Shown here: positions 1-7,564 of the stretch, piece after piece | Layout: each line of letters starts with the position of its first letter | How positions within the stretch are numbered: position 1 is the stretch's first letter | Assembly: GCF_004791695.1 (NCBI RefSeq) | Contig: NZ_SRSO01000004.1 | Coordinates: 124,001 to 188,000, forward strand | Length of the DNA stretch: 64,000 nt | Reading direction: 5' to 3' | Source of the DNA: Flavivirga rizhaonensis | GTDB taxonomy: Bacteria > Bacteroidota > Bacteroidia > Flavobacteriales > Flavobacteriaceae | Notes under the pieces: model-generated | The model's input: the letters and a program-made list of their open reading frames with translations, nothing else | Told to the model about the DNA's origin: nothing | The model's database searches: none | Made by a program: the position numbers and the translations under genes

Positions 1-63
1 TTGTATAGGCCCCATATTAACAAAATCACTGCGCCCTATTGTTTTTATTGTATTTGATTTCAT
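1..63 (-). CDS. Partial 5' end of a probable pirin-family protein
   Basis: An ATG on the minus strand at 63-61 opens a frame that runs off the left edge after 21 codons (reads MKSNTIKTIGRSDFVNMGPI...). The segment around NMGPI resembles the N-terminus of pirin-like cupin proteins, which are iron-binding and often act as quercetinase-like or redox-sensing proteins. The context supports this: a MarR regulator and an NAD(P)H-dependent FMN reductase lie just upstream in the same direction, a grouping commonly seen in Flavobacteriaceae. Only 21 residues are visible and no metal-binding histidine is reached, so the family call is an inference. A 14-bp and an 18-bp palindrome lie between this start and the marR stop. 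Confidence 0.45.
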   Translation of the reverse strand, partial: MKSNTIKTIGRSDFVNMGPIQ

Positions 64-88
64 GAGTTTAAATCTATTGTTTTTTATT

Positions 89-102
89 TGTTACATGTAA
101 CA
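89..102. promoter_or_regulatory. 14-bp perfect palindrome upstream of the pirin-like start
   Basis: TGTTACATGTAACA is a perfect inverted repeat centred about 32 bp upstream of the minus-strand ATG at 63. Its size and place suit an operator for a dimeric regulator. No binding protein can be named; the adjacent MarR protein is the obvious candidate. Confidence 0.4.
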
Positions 103-219
103 TCTATATAATCGTTATCCTTGGATATCGAACTTTTAGTTATAGATGTTTCATAATAAATTATTTTTTTCATTTCCTTGCTTGTGCTGAACTTATTTCA
201 GTAAAGAAGGAAATCTTTT

Positions 220-237
220 TAGTTTCCATGGAAACTA
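220..237. promoter_or_regulatory. 18-bp perfect palindrome, candidate MarR operator
   Basis: TAGTTTCCATGGAAACTA is perfectly self-complementary. It lies between the marR stop (260) and the pirin-like start (63). Its core TTTCC-N2-GGAAA is the same as the dyad in front of the FMN reductase gene at 1350-1369, which suggests one regulator recognises both sites. Confidence 0.5.
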
Positions 238-259
238 TTTATTTAAAAAAATGCACTAT

Positions 260-697
260 TTATCGCATTTTATCCAGCAGATTACTCAATTGTTCTGCTT
301 CATCTTCGTTTAAATTTTTTAATAAATCTTTATTAATATTATATGGAATAGATGCTATAAGCTTTTTCCCTTCATTTGTAATAACAATTTTAACAACACG
401 TCTGTCATGTTCTGAAGGTATGCGCTTAATGTAACCCTTTGCACATAATTTATCCATTAATCTGGTCGCATTGGGTGAACGCTCTAACATCCTGTCCTTA
501 ATAACCTGTACCTTTAAAGGTTCTTTCGCACCATTTAATATTCTTAAAATATTGTACTGCTGGGGAGATATCCCAAATGGTTTAAAGAAATCATTCTGAC
601 AACTCGTTATCCAACTTGCTGTATATATAATATTCAGTAAAGCCTTCACCCTGTTATTTGGAAATTTTGAATTGATATCTTTAGAGAAATCTCCCAT
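260..697 (-). CDS. MarR family transcriptional regulator
   Basis: A 145-residue protein with the layout of MarR winged-helix regulators: an N-terminal dimerisation helix, a winged helix over about residues 45-110, a recognition helix starting near RSPNATRLMDKL, and a wing containing the family-typical D-R-R (SEHDRRVVKIVIT). MarR proteins are dimers that usually repress nearby genes and release DNA on binding phenolic or oxidising ligands. It sits between an FMN reductase gene (upstream, same strand) and a probable pirin gene (downstream). The 78 bp in front of its ATG are almost entirely a 14-bp tandem repeat. Matching dyads at 220-237 and 1350-1369 suggest it controls both neighbours. The ligand is unknown. 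Confidence 0.9.
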   Translation of the reverse strand: MGDFSKDINSKFPNNRVKALLNIIYTASWITSCQNDFFKPFGISPQQYNILRILNGAKEPLKVQVIKDRMLERSPNATRLMDKLCAKGYIKRIPSEHDRRVVKIVITNEGKKLIASIPYNINKDLLKNLNEDEAEQLSNLLDKMR

Positions 698-706
698 GTC
701 TTTTAG

Positions 707-775
707 TACTCAGTAAGCAGTATTCAGTAAGCAGTATTCAGTAACAGTATTCAGTAAGCAGTATTCAGTAGGCAG
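707..775. repeat. Tandem repeat, five ~14-bp units (TATTCAGTAAGCAG)
   Basis: Five units lie head to tail at 707-720, 721-734, 735-747 (one base short), 748-761 and 762-775. They fill the gap between the stop of the FMN reductase gene and the ATG of marR. Related CAGTATTCAGT or GTTCAGT strings occur at 18650-18690 and 56940-56968, so this is a dispersed repeat type in this genome. There are no unique spacers, so it is not a CRISPR array. Confidence 0.85.
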
Positions 776-1306
776 TTATAATTTATTTTGAAAGGATGCT
801 ACTTTGTGCTTCAAATCAGAATTCAGTGCTTCATTGGTAATCTTTCCTTCTGAAAAGTTATCATTGAATGATGGAAAAGAAAAGTCTTCAATAATATTTC
901 CTCCCATAAAAGCAAAACGACCTTTCGCTATATCAAGAACAGTTGCTCCTCCTCTACCTCCTGGAGAGGTTGCCATTAATAGCATAGGCTTCTCACTCCA
1001 TAATTTACCATCAATTCTAGACATCCAATCAAACAGGTTTTTAAATACCGTTGAATATGCTCCATTATGCTCTGCTAATGATAAAACAATACCATCTGAT
1101 GCTTTAATGGCATCTAAAAATTTATGTGCATTATCTGGAATACCATGATCAACTTCATAATCAATACCATACAGAGGTAATTCAAAATCGTTAAGATCTA
1201 AAATGTTAACTTTTACATTTTCAACCAAACTTGAAGCATATCTTACCAATTGATGATTTATTGAGTTTTTACTATTACTTCCTGCAAATGCTATGATGTT
1301 TTTCAT
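776..1306 (-). CDS. NAD(P)H-dependent FMN reductase family oxidoreductase
   Basis: A 176-residue cytoplasmic flavodoxin-fold protein of the NADPH-dependent FMN reductase type (YLR011w/ArsH/azoreductase-like). The phosphate-binding segment GSNSKNSINHQL lies near residues 9-20. A flavin-contact segment (SLAEHNGAYSTVFKNLFDW) is near 75-95 and SPGGRGGATV near 113-122. Such enzymes reduce FMN or quinones with NAD(P)H. The gene starts with ATG and is preceded by a very good Bacteroidota promoter (1330-1360) overlapped by a dyad. It is followed in the same direction by marR and a probable pirin gene, which suggests a quinone or oxidative stress response. The substrate is not predictable. Confidence 0.85.
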   Translation of the reverse strand: MKNIIAFAGSNSKNSINHQLVRYASSLVENVKVNILDLNDFELPLYGIDYEVDHGIPDNAHKFLDAIKASDGIVLSLAEHNGAYSTVFKNLFDWMSRIDGKLWSEKPMLLMATSPGGRGGATVLDIAKGRFAFMGGNIIEDFSFPSFNDNFSEGKITNEALNSDLKHKVASFQNKL

Positions 1307-1329
1307 AAATATTAATTATTTTTATAGTA

Positions 1330-1360
1330 CAAATATAAAGTAAAAATATTTATTTTCCAA
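1330..1360 (-). promoter_or_regulatory. Bacteroidota-type promoter of the FMN reductase gene
   Basis: Read on the minus strand, TTG (1360-1358) is followed after 20 bases by TATATTTG (1337-1330), an exact match to the flavobacterial -33/-7 pattern TTG-N19/20-TAnnTTTG. The ATG follows 23 bases later. Confidence 0.75.
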
Positions 1361-1369
1361 GGAAAATAA
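1350..1369. promoter_or_regulatory. Dyad TTATTTTCC-AA-GGAAAATAA, candidate MarR operator
   Basis: Two perfect 9-bp arms are separated by 2 bp. The dyad covers the -33 element of the FMN reductase promoter, where a bound repressor would block polymerase. The inner TTTCC-N2-GGAAA matches the 220-237 palindrome. Confidence 0.55.
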
Positions 1370-1488
1370 TTCCATGTAATATATTTTATGATTGCATTAA
1401 CAAAAATCAAAATACTTAAACAATTTATAAAGGACCTGTTTTCATAGGAATATCAACTTTTGTACATTAGCAACAAACTAAATTATAC

Positions 1489-3117
1489 ATGGATATTAAC
1501 TTCAATAAAAATGAAGACCACAATAAACTTTTACTCTCAGAATTAAATAGACGCTTAGCTAAAGTAAGCCTAGGTGGTGGTAAAACTCGTATTGAAAAAC
1601 TACATGCTAAAGGAAAAATGACAGCAAGAGAGCGTATTAATTATCTTTTAGATGCCAAGTCTAAGTCTATTGAAATTGGTGCTTTTGCTGGAGAAGATAT
1701 GTATATTGAACATGGTGGTTGTCCATCGGGTGGTGTTGTTATAAAGATTGGTTATATTAAAGGGAAACAGTGTATTGTCGTAGCTAATGATGCTACGGTA
1801 AAAGCGGGAGCCTGGTTTCCTATAACTGGAAAAAAGAATTTACGCGCTCAGGAAATTGCTATCGAAAACAAACTTCCTATTATTTATTTAGTGGATTCTG
1901 CCGGAGTATATTTACCGCTTCAGGACGAAATATTCCCAGATAAAGAACATTTTGGACGTATTTTTAGAAACAATGCTATTATGAGTAGCATGGGAATTAC
2001 CCAAATTGCTGCTGTTATGGGAAGCTGTGTTGCTGGAGGCGCTTATTTGCCTATTATGAGTGATGAGGCTTTAATTGTTGATAAAACAGGAAGTATCTTT
2101 CTTGCTGGTAGTTACCTCGTAAAGGCTGCGATTGGAGAGAGTATAGATAATGAAACTTTAGGAGGTGCAACAACGCATTGTGAGATTTCTGGAGTGACCG
2201 ATTATAAAGCTAAGGATGATAAAGATGCTTTAGATACCATCAAAAACATTATAGATAAGATTGGCGATTATGATAAAGCAGGTTTTAATAGAAGCGATTC
2301 AAAAACACCAAAAGAAAATACTGAAGATATCTACGGTATTTTACCAAAATCCAGAGCCGATCAATACGATATGTATGAAATAATAAAGCGATTGGTTGAT
2401 AATTCTGAATTTGATGAATATAAAGCGGGCTACGGACAAACCATTATTACTTGTTATGCGAGAATTGATGGTTGGGCAGTAGGTATTGTTGCTAACCAAC
2501 GTAAACTTGTAAAAACAAAAAAGGGTGAAATGCAATTTGGAGGCGTTATCTATAATGATAGTGCGGATAAGGCGACGCGTTTTATTGCGAATTGTAATCA
2601 GAAAAAAATTCCTTTAGTATTTTTACAGGATGTTACTGGCTTTATGGTTGGTAGTAAAAGTGAACATGGTGGTATTATTAAAGATGGTGCTAAAATGGTA
2701 AATGCGGTTAGTAATTCTGTGGTTCCAAAGTTTACTATTATCATCGGAAATAGTTATGGAGCTGGTAATTATGCTATGTGTGGAAAGGCTTATGATCCTA
2801 GATTAATTGTTGCATGGCCAAGTGCTGAACTGGCGGTTATGAGTGGGAATTCGGCTGCCAAAGTATTATTGCAAATTGAAAAAGCGTCGTTAGAAAAACA
2901 AGGTGAAAAGATTACACCCGAAAAGGAAGCGGAACTTTTTAATAAAATAAAAGACCGATACGACAATCAAGTGTCTCCATATTATGCTGCTGCGCATATT
3001 TGGACAGATGCGATTATTGATCCCCTAGATACTAGACATTGGATTAGTATGGGGATTGAAGCTGCTAACCACGCTCCTATTGAAAAGCAATTTAATTTAG
3101 GAGTATTACAAGTATAA
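1489..3117 (+). CDS. Acyl-CoA carboxylase, carboxyltransferase (beta) subunit
   Basis: A 542-residue protein with the two crotonase-fold halves of a biotin-dependent acyl-CoA carboxylase beta subunit. The N-terminal half includes KGKMTARERINYLLD (about residues 42-56) and the oxyanion-forming region around GSCVAGGAYLPIMSDEA. The C-terminal half includes the second site around IGNSYGAGNYAMCGKAYDPR. It transfers carboxyl from carboxy-biotin to propionyl-, methylcrotonyl- or similar acyl-CoA, in branched-chain amino acid or odd-chain fatty acid breakdown. Length is normal. The biotin carboxylase/BCCP partner is not in the window, so the acyl substrate cannot be fixed; methylcrotonyl-CoA or propionyl-CoA are the main options. 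Confidence 0.9.
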   Translation: MDINFNKNEDHNKLLLSELNRRLAKVSLGGGKTRIEKLHAKGKMTARERINYLLDAKSKSIEIGAFAGEDMYIEHGGCPSGGVVIKIGYIKGKQCIVVANDATVKAGAWFPITGKKNLRAQEIAIENKLPIIYLVDSAGVYLPLQDEIFPDKEHFGRIFRNNAIMSSMGITQIAAVMGSCVAGGAYLPIMSDEALIVDKTGSIFLAGSYLVKAAIGESIDNETLGGATTHCEISGVTDYKAKDDKDALDTIKNIIDKIGDYDKAGFNRSDSKTPKENTEDIYGILPKSRADQYDMYEIIKRLVDNSEFDEYKAGYGQTIITCYARIDGWAVGIVANQRKLVKTKKGEMQFGGVIYNDSADKATRFIANCNQKKIPLVFLQDVTGFMVGSKSEHGGIIKDGAKMVNAVSNSVVPKFTIIIGNSYGAGNYAMCGKAYDPRLIVAWPSAELAVMSGNSAAKVLLQIEKASLEKQGEKITPEKEAELFNKIKDRYDNQVSPYYAAAHIWTDAIIDPLDTRHWISMGIEAANHAPIEKQFNLGVLQV

Positions 3118-3150
3118 AGACATATTTTCACCTCCAAATCTATTTATAAT

Positions 3151-5145
3151 ATGAAAAAAAGGAAGATTCTCCCCCTACTAGGTCTACTTTTTACTAGTTA
3201 TGCGCTGTATTTAATTTATACATTCTATATTGACACTAATGACAATATAAAATCCATCTATTTAGTTCCGAAAGATGCTGTTTATATTATTGAAAGTCAA
3301 AAGCCCATTGATAATTGGAATACCATAAGTAAAAGTGATATTTGGAAACATTTAAATACCAATGCCTATTTTAATAGCCTTTCCGAAAGTCTTAATAAGC
3401 TGGATACCATCTTTAAACAAGATGAAAGTACTTTTAAAAGATTTGGAGATAGAGAAATACTCATATCTTCACATATTTATACGCCTGGGAAGTATGATTT
3501 TCTATATGTTATTGATTTGCAGAAAATAGCAAAACTTGATATATTAAAAAATCATTTAAATACCATTACTACAGCTAATTATAAAGTAAGTAAGCGTAAA
3601 TATCATGAACACCAAATAACAGAGATTTATGATATAGAAAGTCATGAAACGCTATACATTAGTTTTATAAAAAACCAAATGATTGTGTCCTATATGCACA
3701 CATTGATTGAAGCTTCCATAGATCAATATTTAGAACCAGAAATTGGCAGGGATCTCGACTTTATAGAAGTAAATAAATATGTGGGCTATAACGATATGTT
3801 TCGTTTATATTTTCAATATAAATATTTAGATGATTTTATTAAAATATTTTCGAATGACTCAGGTGATCTTGGAAAAACCCTAAGCAGCAGTTTAGAATTT
3901 AGTGGCTTTAGTTTTGATTTAGATGATAATACTATTGTAGCAAACGGAATAACAAATTTTAATGATAAAGCTAATGCCTATTTAAAAGCTCTAGAGAAAT
4001 CTGGAACTGGCACACGTAGCATTAGCAAAATTGCACCAAAACAAACAGCACTTTATTTAAGTTTCTCGTTTAATAGTTTTAATGAGTTTAATACTAATTT
4101 TGAATCCATCCAGAAAGAAAATCCAGAGCAATTTAAAAGCTATATTGAAGGCATAGAAAAAGTAGAAAACTTTTTAAAGATTGACTTAAAAGAGCATTTT
4201 ATTAGTTGGATAGATGATGAAGCCGCATTACTACAACTACACTCTACAGTATCTCAATCTAAAAAAGATGTTGCAATAGTGTTAAAAACTAATAATAGTG
4301 AAAAAGCAAAACAAAACTTAGATTTTATCTTAGAACAAATACGGAAACGTAGCCCTGTAAAATTTAAAGAAATAAATTATAAAGGCTATCCAATCAACTT
4401 TATGTCTATTAAAGGTTTTTTTAAGCTACTAATAGGGAAACTATTTAAAGGAATAGACAAACCCTACTATACTATAATAGAAGACTACGTCGTATTTAGT
4501 AATCACCCTAATACTTTAAAAAGTATCATCAATAGTTATACAAATAAAGAAACACTGGACAATTTTGAAGCTTATAAAGACTTTAACGATGCGTTTGATA
4601 GTAGATGTAGTGTTTTTGCTTATATAAACGCTCCTAATTTATATAATAGTGTGTATGATTTTGTTGATACAAATGCAAAAAAACAATTAAAAGAGAATAA
4701 AGATTATTTTATTTGTTTTCCACAAATTGGTATTCAGCTAACACCAGAAAAAGGTTTTTTTGAAAGTAAACTAGTCATTGATTATGAAGATTCAGATATT
4801 GTAAAAACTAAATACACATTTGCAGATACAAACTCCCATTCAAAAACATACAATCCTCCTAAATTAGTAGAGATTACTGAAGACAATTTAAATAAAGAAA
4901 CTATTTTCAATATTCCTGAAATTTTCCCTTCAGATTTAACTGCTAAAGAATTTATAAAAAAACACAGCAATGGAAAAGTTAAATTCTCTGTGGAACTAAA
5001 GGATGGATTAAAACATGGAGACTATAAAGAATATTATAGAAATGGTAAACTAAAAATCTCTGGTAAATATTCTAAAGACGAGCAAAATGGCGTCTGGCGT
5101 GTTTATAATTTTGAGGAGGATGTTGTATTTAAAAAACGCTTTTAA
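3151..5145 (+). CDS. Membrane-anchored protein with C-terminal MORN-like repeats, function unknown
   Basis: A 664-residue protein with one N-terminal hydrophobic segment (about residues 7-23) after a KKRK cluster, so it is probably anchored in the inner membrane with most of the chain outside the cytoplasm. The long middle region (about 40-590) resembles the large DUF3352-type proteins of Bacteroidota, but I cannot confirm this. The end (about 608-655) contains two repeats of the pattern G-x-K-H-G-x-Y-K-E-Y-Y-x-N-G-K-L (GLKHGDYKEYYRNGKLKISG), as in YwqK/MORN-variant repeats, which often mediate protein or membrane contacts. It lies 33 bp after the carboxylase gene, probably co-transcribed. 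No enzymatic motif was seen. Confidence 0.75.
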   Translation: MKKRKILPLLGLLFTSYALYLIYTFYIDTNDNIKSIYLVPKDAVYIIESQKPIDNWNTISKSDIWKHLNTNAYFNSLSESLNKLDTIFKQDESTFKRFGDREILISSHIYTPGKYDFLYVIDLQKIAKLDILKNHLNTITTANYKVSKRKYHEHQITEIYDIESHETLYISFIKNQMIVSYMHTLIEASIDQYLEPEIGRDLDFIEVNKYVGYNDMFRLYFQYKYLDDFIKIFSNDSGDLGKTLSSSLEFSGFSFDLDDNTIVANGITNFNDKANAYLKALEKSGTGTRSISKIAPKQTALYLSFSFNSFNEFNTNFESIQKENPEQFKSYIEGIEKVENFLKIDLKEHFISWIDDEAALLQLHSTVSQSKKDVAIVLKTNNSEKAKQNLDFILEQIRKRSPVKFKEINYKGYPINFMSIKGFFKLLIGKLFKGIDKPYYTIIEDYVVFSNHPNTLKSIINSYTNKETLDNFEAYKDFNDAFDSRCSVFAYINAPNLYNSVYDFVDTNAKKQLKENKDYFICFPQIGIQLTPEKGFFESKLVIDYEDSDIVKTKYTFADTNSHSKTYNPPKLVEITEDNLNKETIFNIPEIFPSDLTAKEFIKKHSNGKVKFSVELKDGLKHGDYKEYYRNGKLKISGKYSKDEQNGVWRVYNFEEDVVFKKRF

Positions 5146-5292
5146 TGTTATAAATTACAAACTTTGTTTTTATTAGCTATTATTAAAAATTAATCATTTA
5201 GGACACTGATGCTCTGATAGTTGATCTTAATATTTTTTATTTTCTCATGAAATTTCTGTATCTTATAGGTTGATAATCAATATTTTTCAATC

Positions 5293-5715
5293 ATGGGAAC
5301 AATAAAAACGCTTAATAAATGGGCTAATGCGCATACGTATTTACCGCTTGATTTATTACGTATCGCTCTTGGTGTCTTTTTATTTATAAAGGGCATTGGT
5401 TTTATGTCAGACAGCGCCATGCTAATGGAATTATTTAAACCCATACAAAATTTAGCTGGAGGTATGGTAGTTATTCATTATGTAGCTCCTGCTCATTTTA
5501 TTGGTGGCATTTTAATTGCTTTTGGTTTGCTTACCAGATGGGCCATTATTGCTCAGCTCCCTATTTTAATTGGGGCTATTGTCATAAATTTTGTTGGAGA
5601 AATGATTTCTAACAATTTGTTTTTAGCCGTTATAACCCTATTCGTATGTCTCTTTTTCTTAATATATGGTTCTGGGAAAAATTCTTTGGACTATTATTTT
5701 AAAATGCAGAAATAA
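5293..5715 (+). CDS. DoxX family membrane protein
   Basis: A 140-residue protein with four predicted membrane helices and the family pattern of a first helix LLRIALGVFLFIKGIGFM, a glycine-rich third region (HFIGGILIAFGLLTRWAI) and a final helix before a short basic tail. DoxX-like proteins are small inner-membrane proteins tied to respiration or thiol redox; the exact role here is unknown. It is preceded by 147 bp without a clear consensus promoter and followed by an inverted repeat that may end its transcript. Confidence 0.85.
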   Translation: MGTIKTLNKWANAHTYLPLDLLRIALGVFLFIKGIGFMSDSAMLMELFKPIQNLAGGMVVIHYVAPAHFIGGILIAFGLLTRWAIIAQLPILIGAIVINFVGEMISNNLFLAVITLFVCLFFLIYGSGKNSLDYYFKMQK

Positions 5716-5748
5716 AATAAAAAGAGAGCGCTTTTTAAGTCTAATTTT

Positions 5749-5823
5749 TGTCCGTTCGAACGCAGTCGAAACCTTCATCTTTTTAATGAAATGTTTTAGT
5801 TCTCGATTGCGCTCGAACGGACA
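5749..5823. repeat. Imperfect inverted repeat with GTCCGTTCGA ends
   Basis: The left arm (5749-5771, TGTCCGTTCGAACGCAGTCG...) and the right arm (5801-5823) are reverse complements over 23 bp with three mismatches, around a 29-bp loop. Sequences of the type GAGCGCAGTCGAGA are widely scattered in intergenic regions of flavobacteria. It lies between a plus-strand and a minus-strand gene and could act as a two-way terminator. Confidence 0.7.
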
Positions 5824-5856
5824 TTTAATTTTTATTTATCTTTTTAGGCAGCCAAC

Positions 5857-7308
5857 TTAACTTATTACTCCAGAATACTTCTCTATTAATCTTACAATTA
5901 AATCGTTTAGTTTTTCAACTTCGAAACTATCGGTACTTGGTTTTAAATGTGGATTACCAATCCCACTATCATCCGTAATAAAAACATAAGTACCATTTGT
6001 TGAAACGCTAAAGAAACGCATTAAAAACTCAACATTTTTATCAGCTCCACTAGCTACAATCGGGATTATTTTTATTCCTTTTTTTTGTGCCAGTTTTATT
6101 TGCTCTTTAATAATAGCTACATTTTCTTTAGTAAAATGAGGTGGGGCATCTAGCAGTAAAAATAACAATTTTGCTTTTGCATTAGCATTCCATTTTTTGC
6201 TCATAGATACTTTCAATGCTTGTTCTACAGCTTCTTCATAATCCCCACCCCCTCCTGCTCCTTGATGAGATAAAATGTCTTTAACAGCATTGATATCTGA
6301 ATTAAAATCAAAATCTCTTACTATATATGCGTCTCCATGATCTCTATAAAATGTTAAGGCTACTCGCTTGTCATCTATACTTTTATCTAATCTCGTAATA
6401 ATATTTTTTAGCTCAGATTTTAAATAATCTATTTCGTCTCCCATCGACCCCGTAGCATCAATAGTAAACATAATATCAATATCGTTGGATTGTGATTGTT
6501 CATCTAATGTAAACTCAATTCGCTCGTATGTGTTTGTGATTTTTTTTCCAAAAATTCTTTTGTTTTGTTGAATTTGGAGGGTATAATATTCTCCTTCACA
6601 TTTTTGATTCAAATCTTTAAATAATGTGACTTCTCCTGTAAAATCTGTTCTTGCTGCCATTATTAATTGATTTGATTCATTAAACAAAAACACTTTTATA
6701 TTATTTAGAGGTAATCCTTTATTATCACTTATGGCAACTTGTATTCTATTTTCCAGATAAAAATTCCAGTTTTGTTGTATTTTTTTATATGCTTCTTTCT
6801 TTAAATTTTCTTTCCATTCGCCCCATTTCTCTAAATCGTTAATTTCTCCAGCTGTTAATAAACCAGATTGGGGCTCTTGGTTATTGATTTTTACTCCACG
6901 AACTTCTCCAGATAGTTTTGAAGAAACCGATTCGGGCTTAACAGAAGTAATAGAACCTGTTATTTCCTTCTTTTTTGTTGTACCATACCCCATTATCACA
7001 ACTTCTTCTAAGCTTGAAATATCTTCCTCTAGTACTACAGAAATTGTATTAAGAGTTCCAACTTTCTTTTCTTGCGTTACAAAACCAAGGTAACTAAAGA
7101 CAAGAATATCTGTTGGTTTTGCTTTGATTTTATATAGTCCCTCAAAATCTGTAGTGACTCCTCTACTTGTTCCTTTAACAATAACATTAACTCCAGCTAG
7201 CGGTAAATTATCGCTTGCAGATGTTACTTCCCCTGATATTAATTGTTCTTGAGCTTGTATTTGTATGGAAATTACCAATACAATGATGATTTTTAATAAT
7301 ACTTTCAT
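5857..7308 (-). CDS. von Willebrand factor A protein with SusC-like N-terminus
   Basis: A 483-residue exported protein. Residues 1-19 are a signal peptide ending ISIQIQAQ. Residues 20-95 form a CarboxypepD_reg-like beta-sandwich (ISGEVTSASDNLPLAGVNVI), as at the start of TonB-dependent receptors. Residues about 96-125 copy the start of a TonB plug (EEVVIMGYGTTKKKEITGSI), but the plug and barrel are absent. A linker with a second beta-sandwich-like region follows, and a vWA domain starts near 277 with a MIDAS-like D-A-T-G-S-M (DxTGS in place of DxSxS). The vWA domain suggests metal-dependent protein binding at the cell surface. It is monocistronic on the minus strand. The partner is unknown. 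Confidence 0.8.
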   Translation of the reverse strand: MKVLLKIIIVLVISIQIQAQEQLISGEVTSASDNLPLAGVNVIVKGTSRGVTTDFEGLYKIKAKPTDILVFSYLGFVTQEKKVGTLNTISVVLEEDISSLEEVVIMGYGTTKKKEITGSITSVKPESVSSKLSGEVRGVKINNQEPQSGLLTAGEINDLEKWGEWKENLKKEAYKKIQQNWNFYLENRIQVAISDNKGLPLNNIKVFLFNESNQLIMAARTDFTGEVTLFKDLNQKCEGEYYTLQIQQNKRIFGKKITNTYERIEFTLDEQSQSNDIDIMFTIDATGSMGDEIDYLKSELKNIITRLDKSIDDKRVALTFYRDHGDAYIVRDFDFNSDINAVKDILSHQGAGGGGDYEEAVEQALKVSMSKKWNANAKAKLLFLLLDAPPHFTKENVAIIKEQIKLAQKKGIKIIPIVASGADKNVEFLMRFFSVSTNGTYVFITDDSGIGNPHLKPSTDSFEVEKLNDLIVRLIEKYSGVIS

Positions 7309-7403
7309 AATAGCTGATTTTAAAGTTTAGTATAAAACTAATCTCAAACGCTTTCTTATAAAACCAACAATGAGTGAAGTGACCTTTTGAATGAGTAAGG
7401 CAT

Positions 7404-7544
7404 AAAAAAGAGGCTGTCTAAAAAGTGCCATTCAGAATGAAATGAAGAATATATAAAGGTTTTAATATTTTGATTTATAAACCAATAAGATTCTTCGCTG
7501 TGCTCTGAATGACAAAATATATCACTTTTTAGACAGCCTTTTTT
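7404..7544. repeat. MITE-like palindromic element, copy 1
   Basis: About 140 bp with terminal inverted repeats: the left end AGAGGCTGTCTAAAAAGTG pairs with CACTTTTTAGACAGCCT at the right end. Inside is a second inverted pair (CATTCAGAATGAAATGAAGAAT against ATTCTTCGCTGTGCTCTGAATG). It has no coding capacity. A second copy lies at 57575-57710. The ends resemble transposon terminal repeats; the centre resembles the common flavobacterial TCATTCTGAATG repeat. It lies just after sppA (minus strand) and may also serve as its terminator. Confidence 0.8.
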
Positions 7545-7564
7545 AAAAACATTATGTTTTTAAT

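Noticed and set aside
707..775. Possible CRISPR array (regular 14-bp repeats)
   Set aside because: Units are head to tail without unique spacers, and no cas gene is in the window.
804..1148. 114-codon open frame opposite the FMN reductase
   Set aside because: Shadow of a well-supported gene with its own promoter on the other strand.
7404..7544. Complete insertion sequence
   Set aside because: No transposase frame lies between the inverted ends; it can only be a non-autonomous element or repeat.
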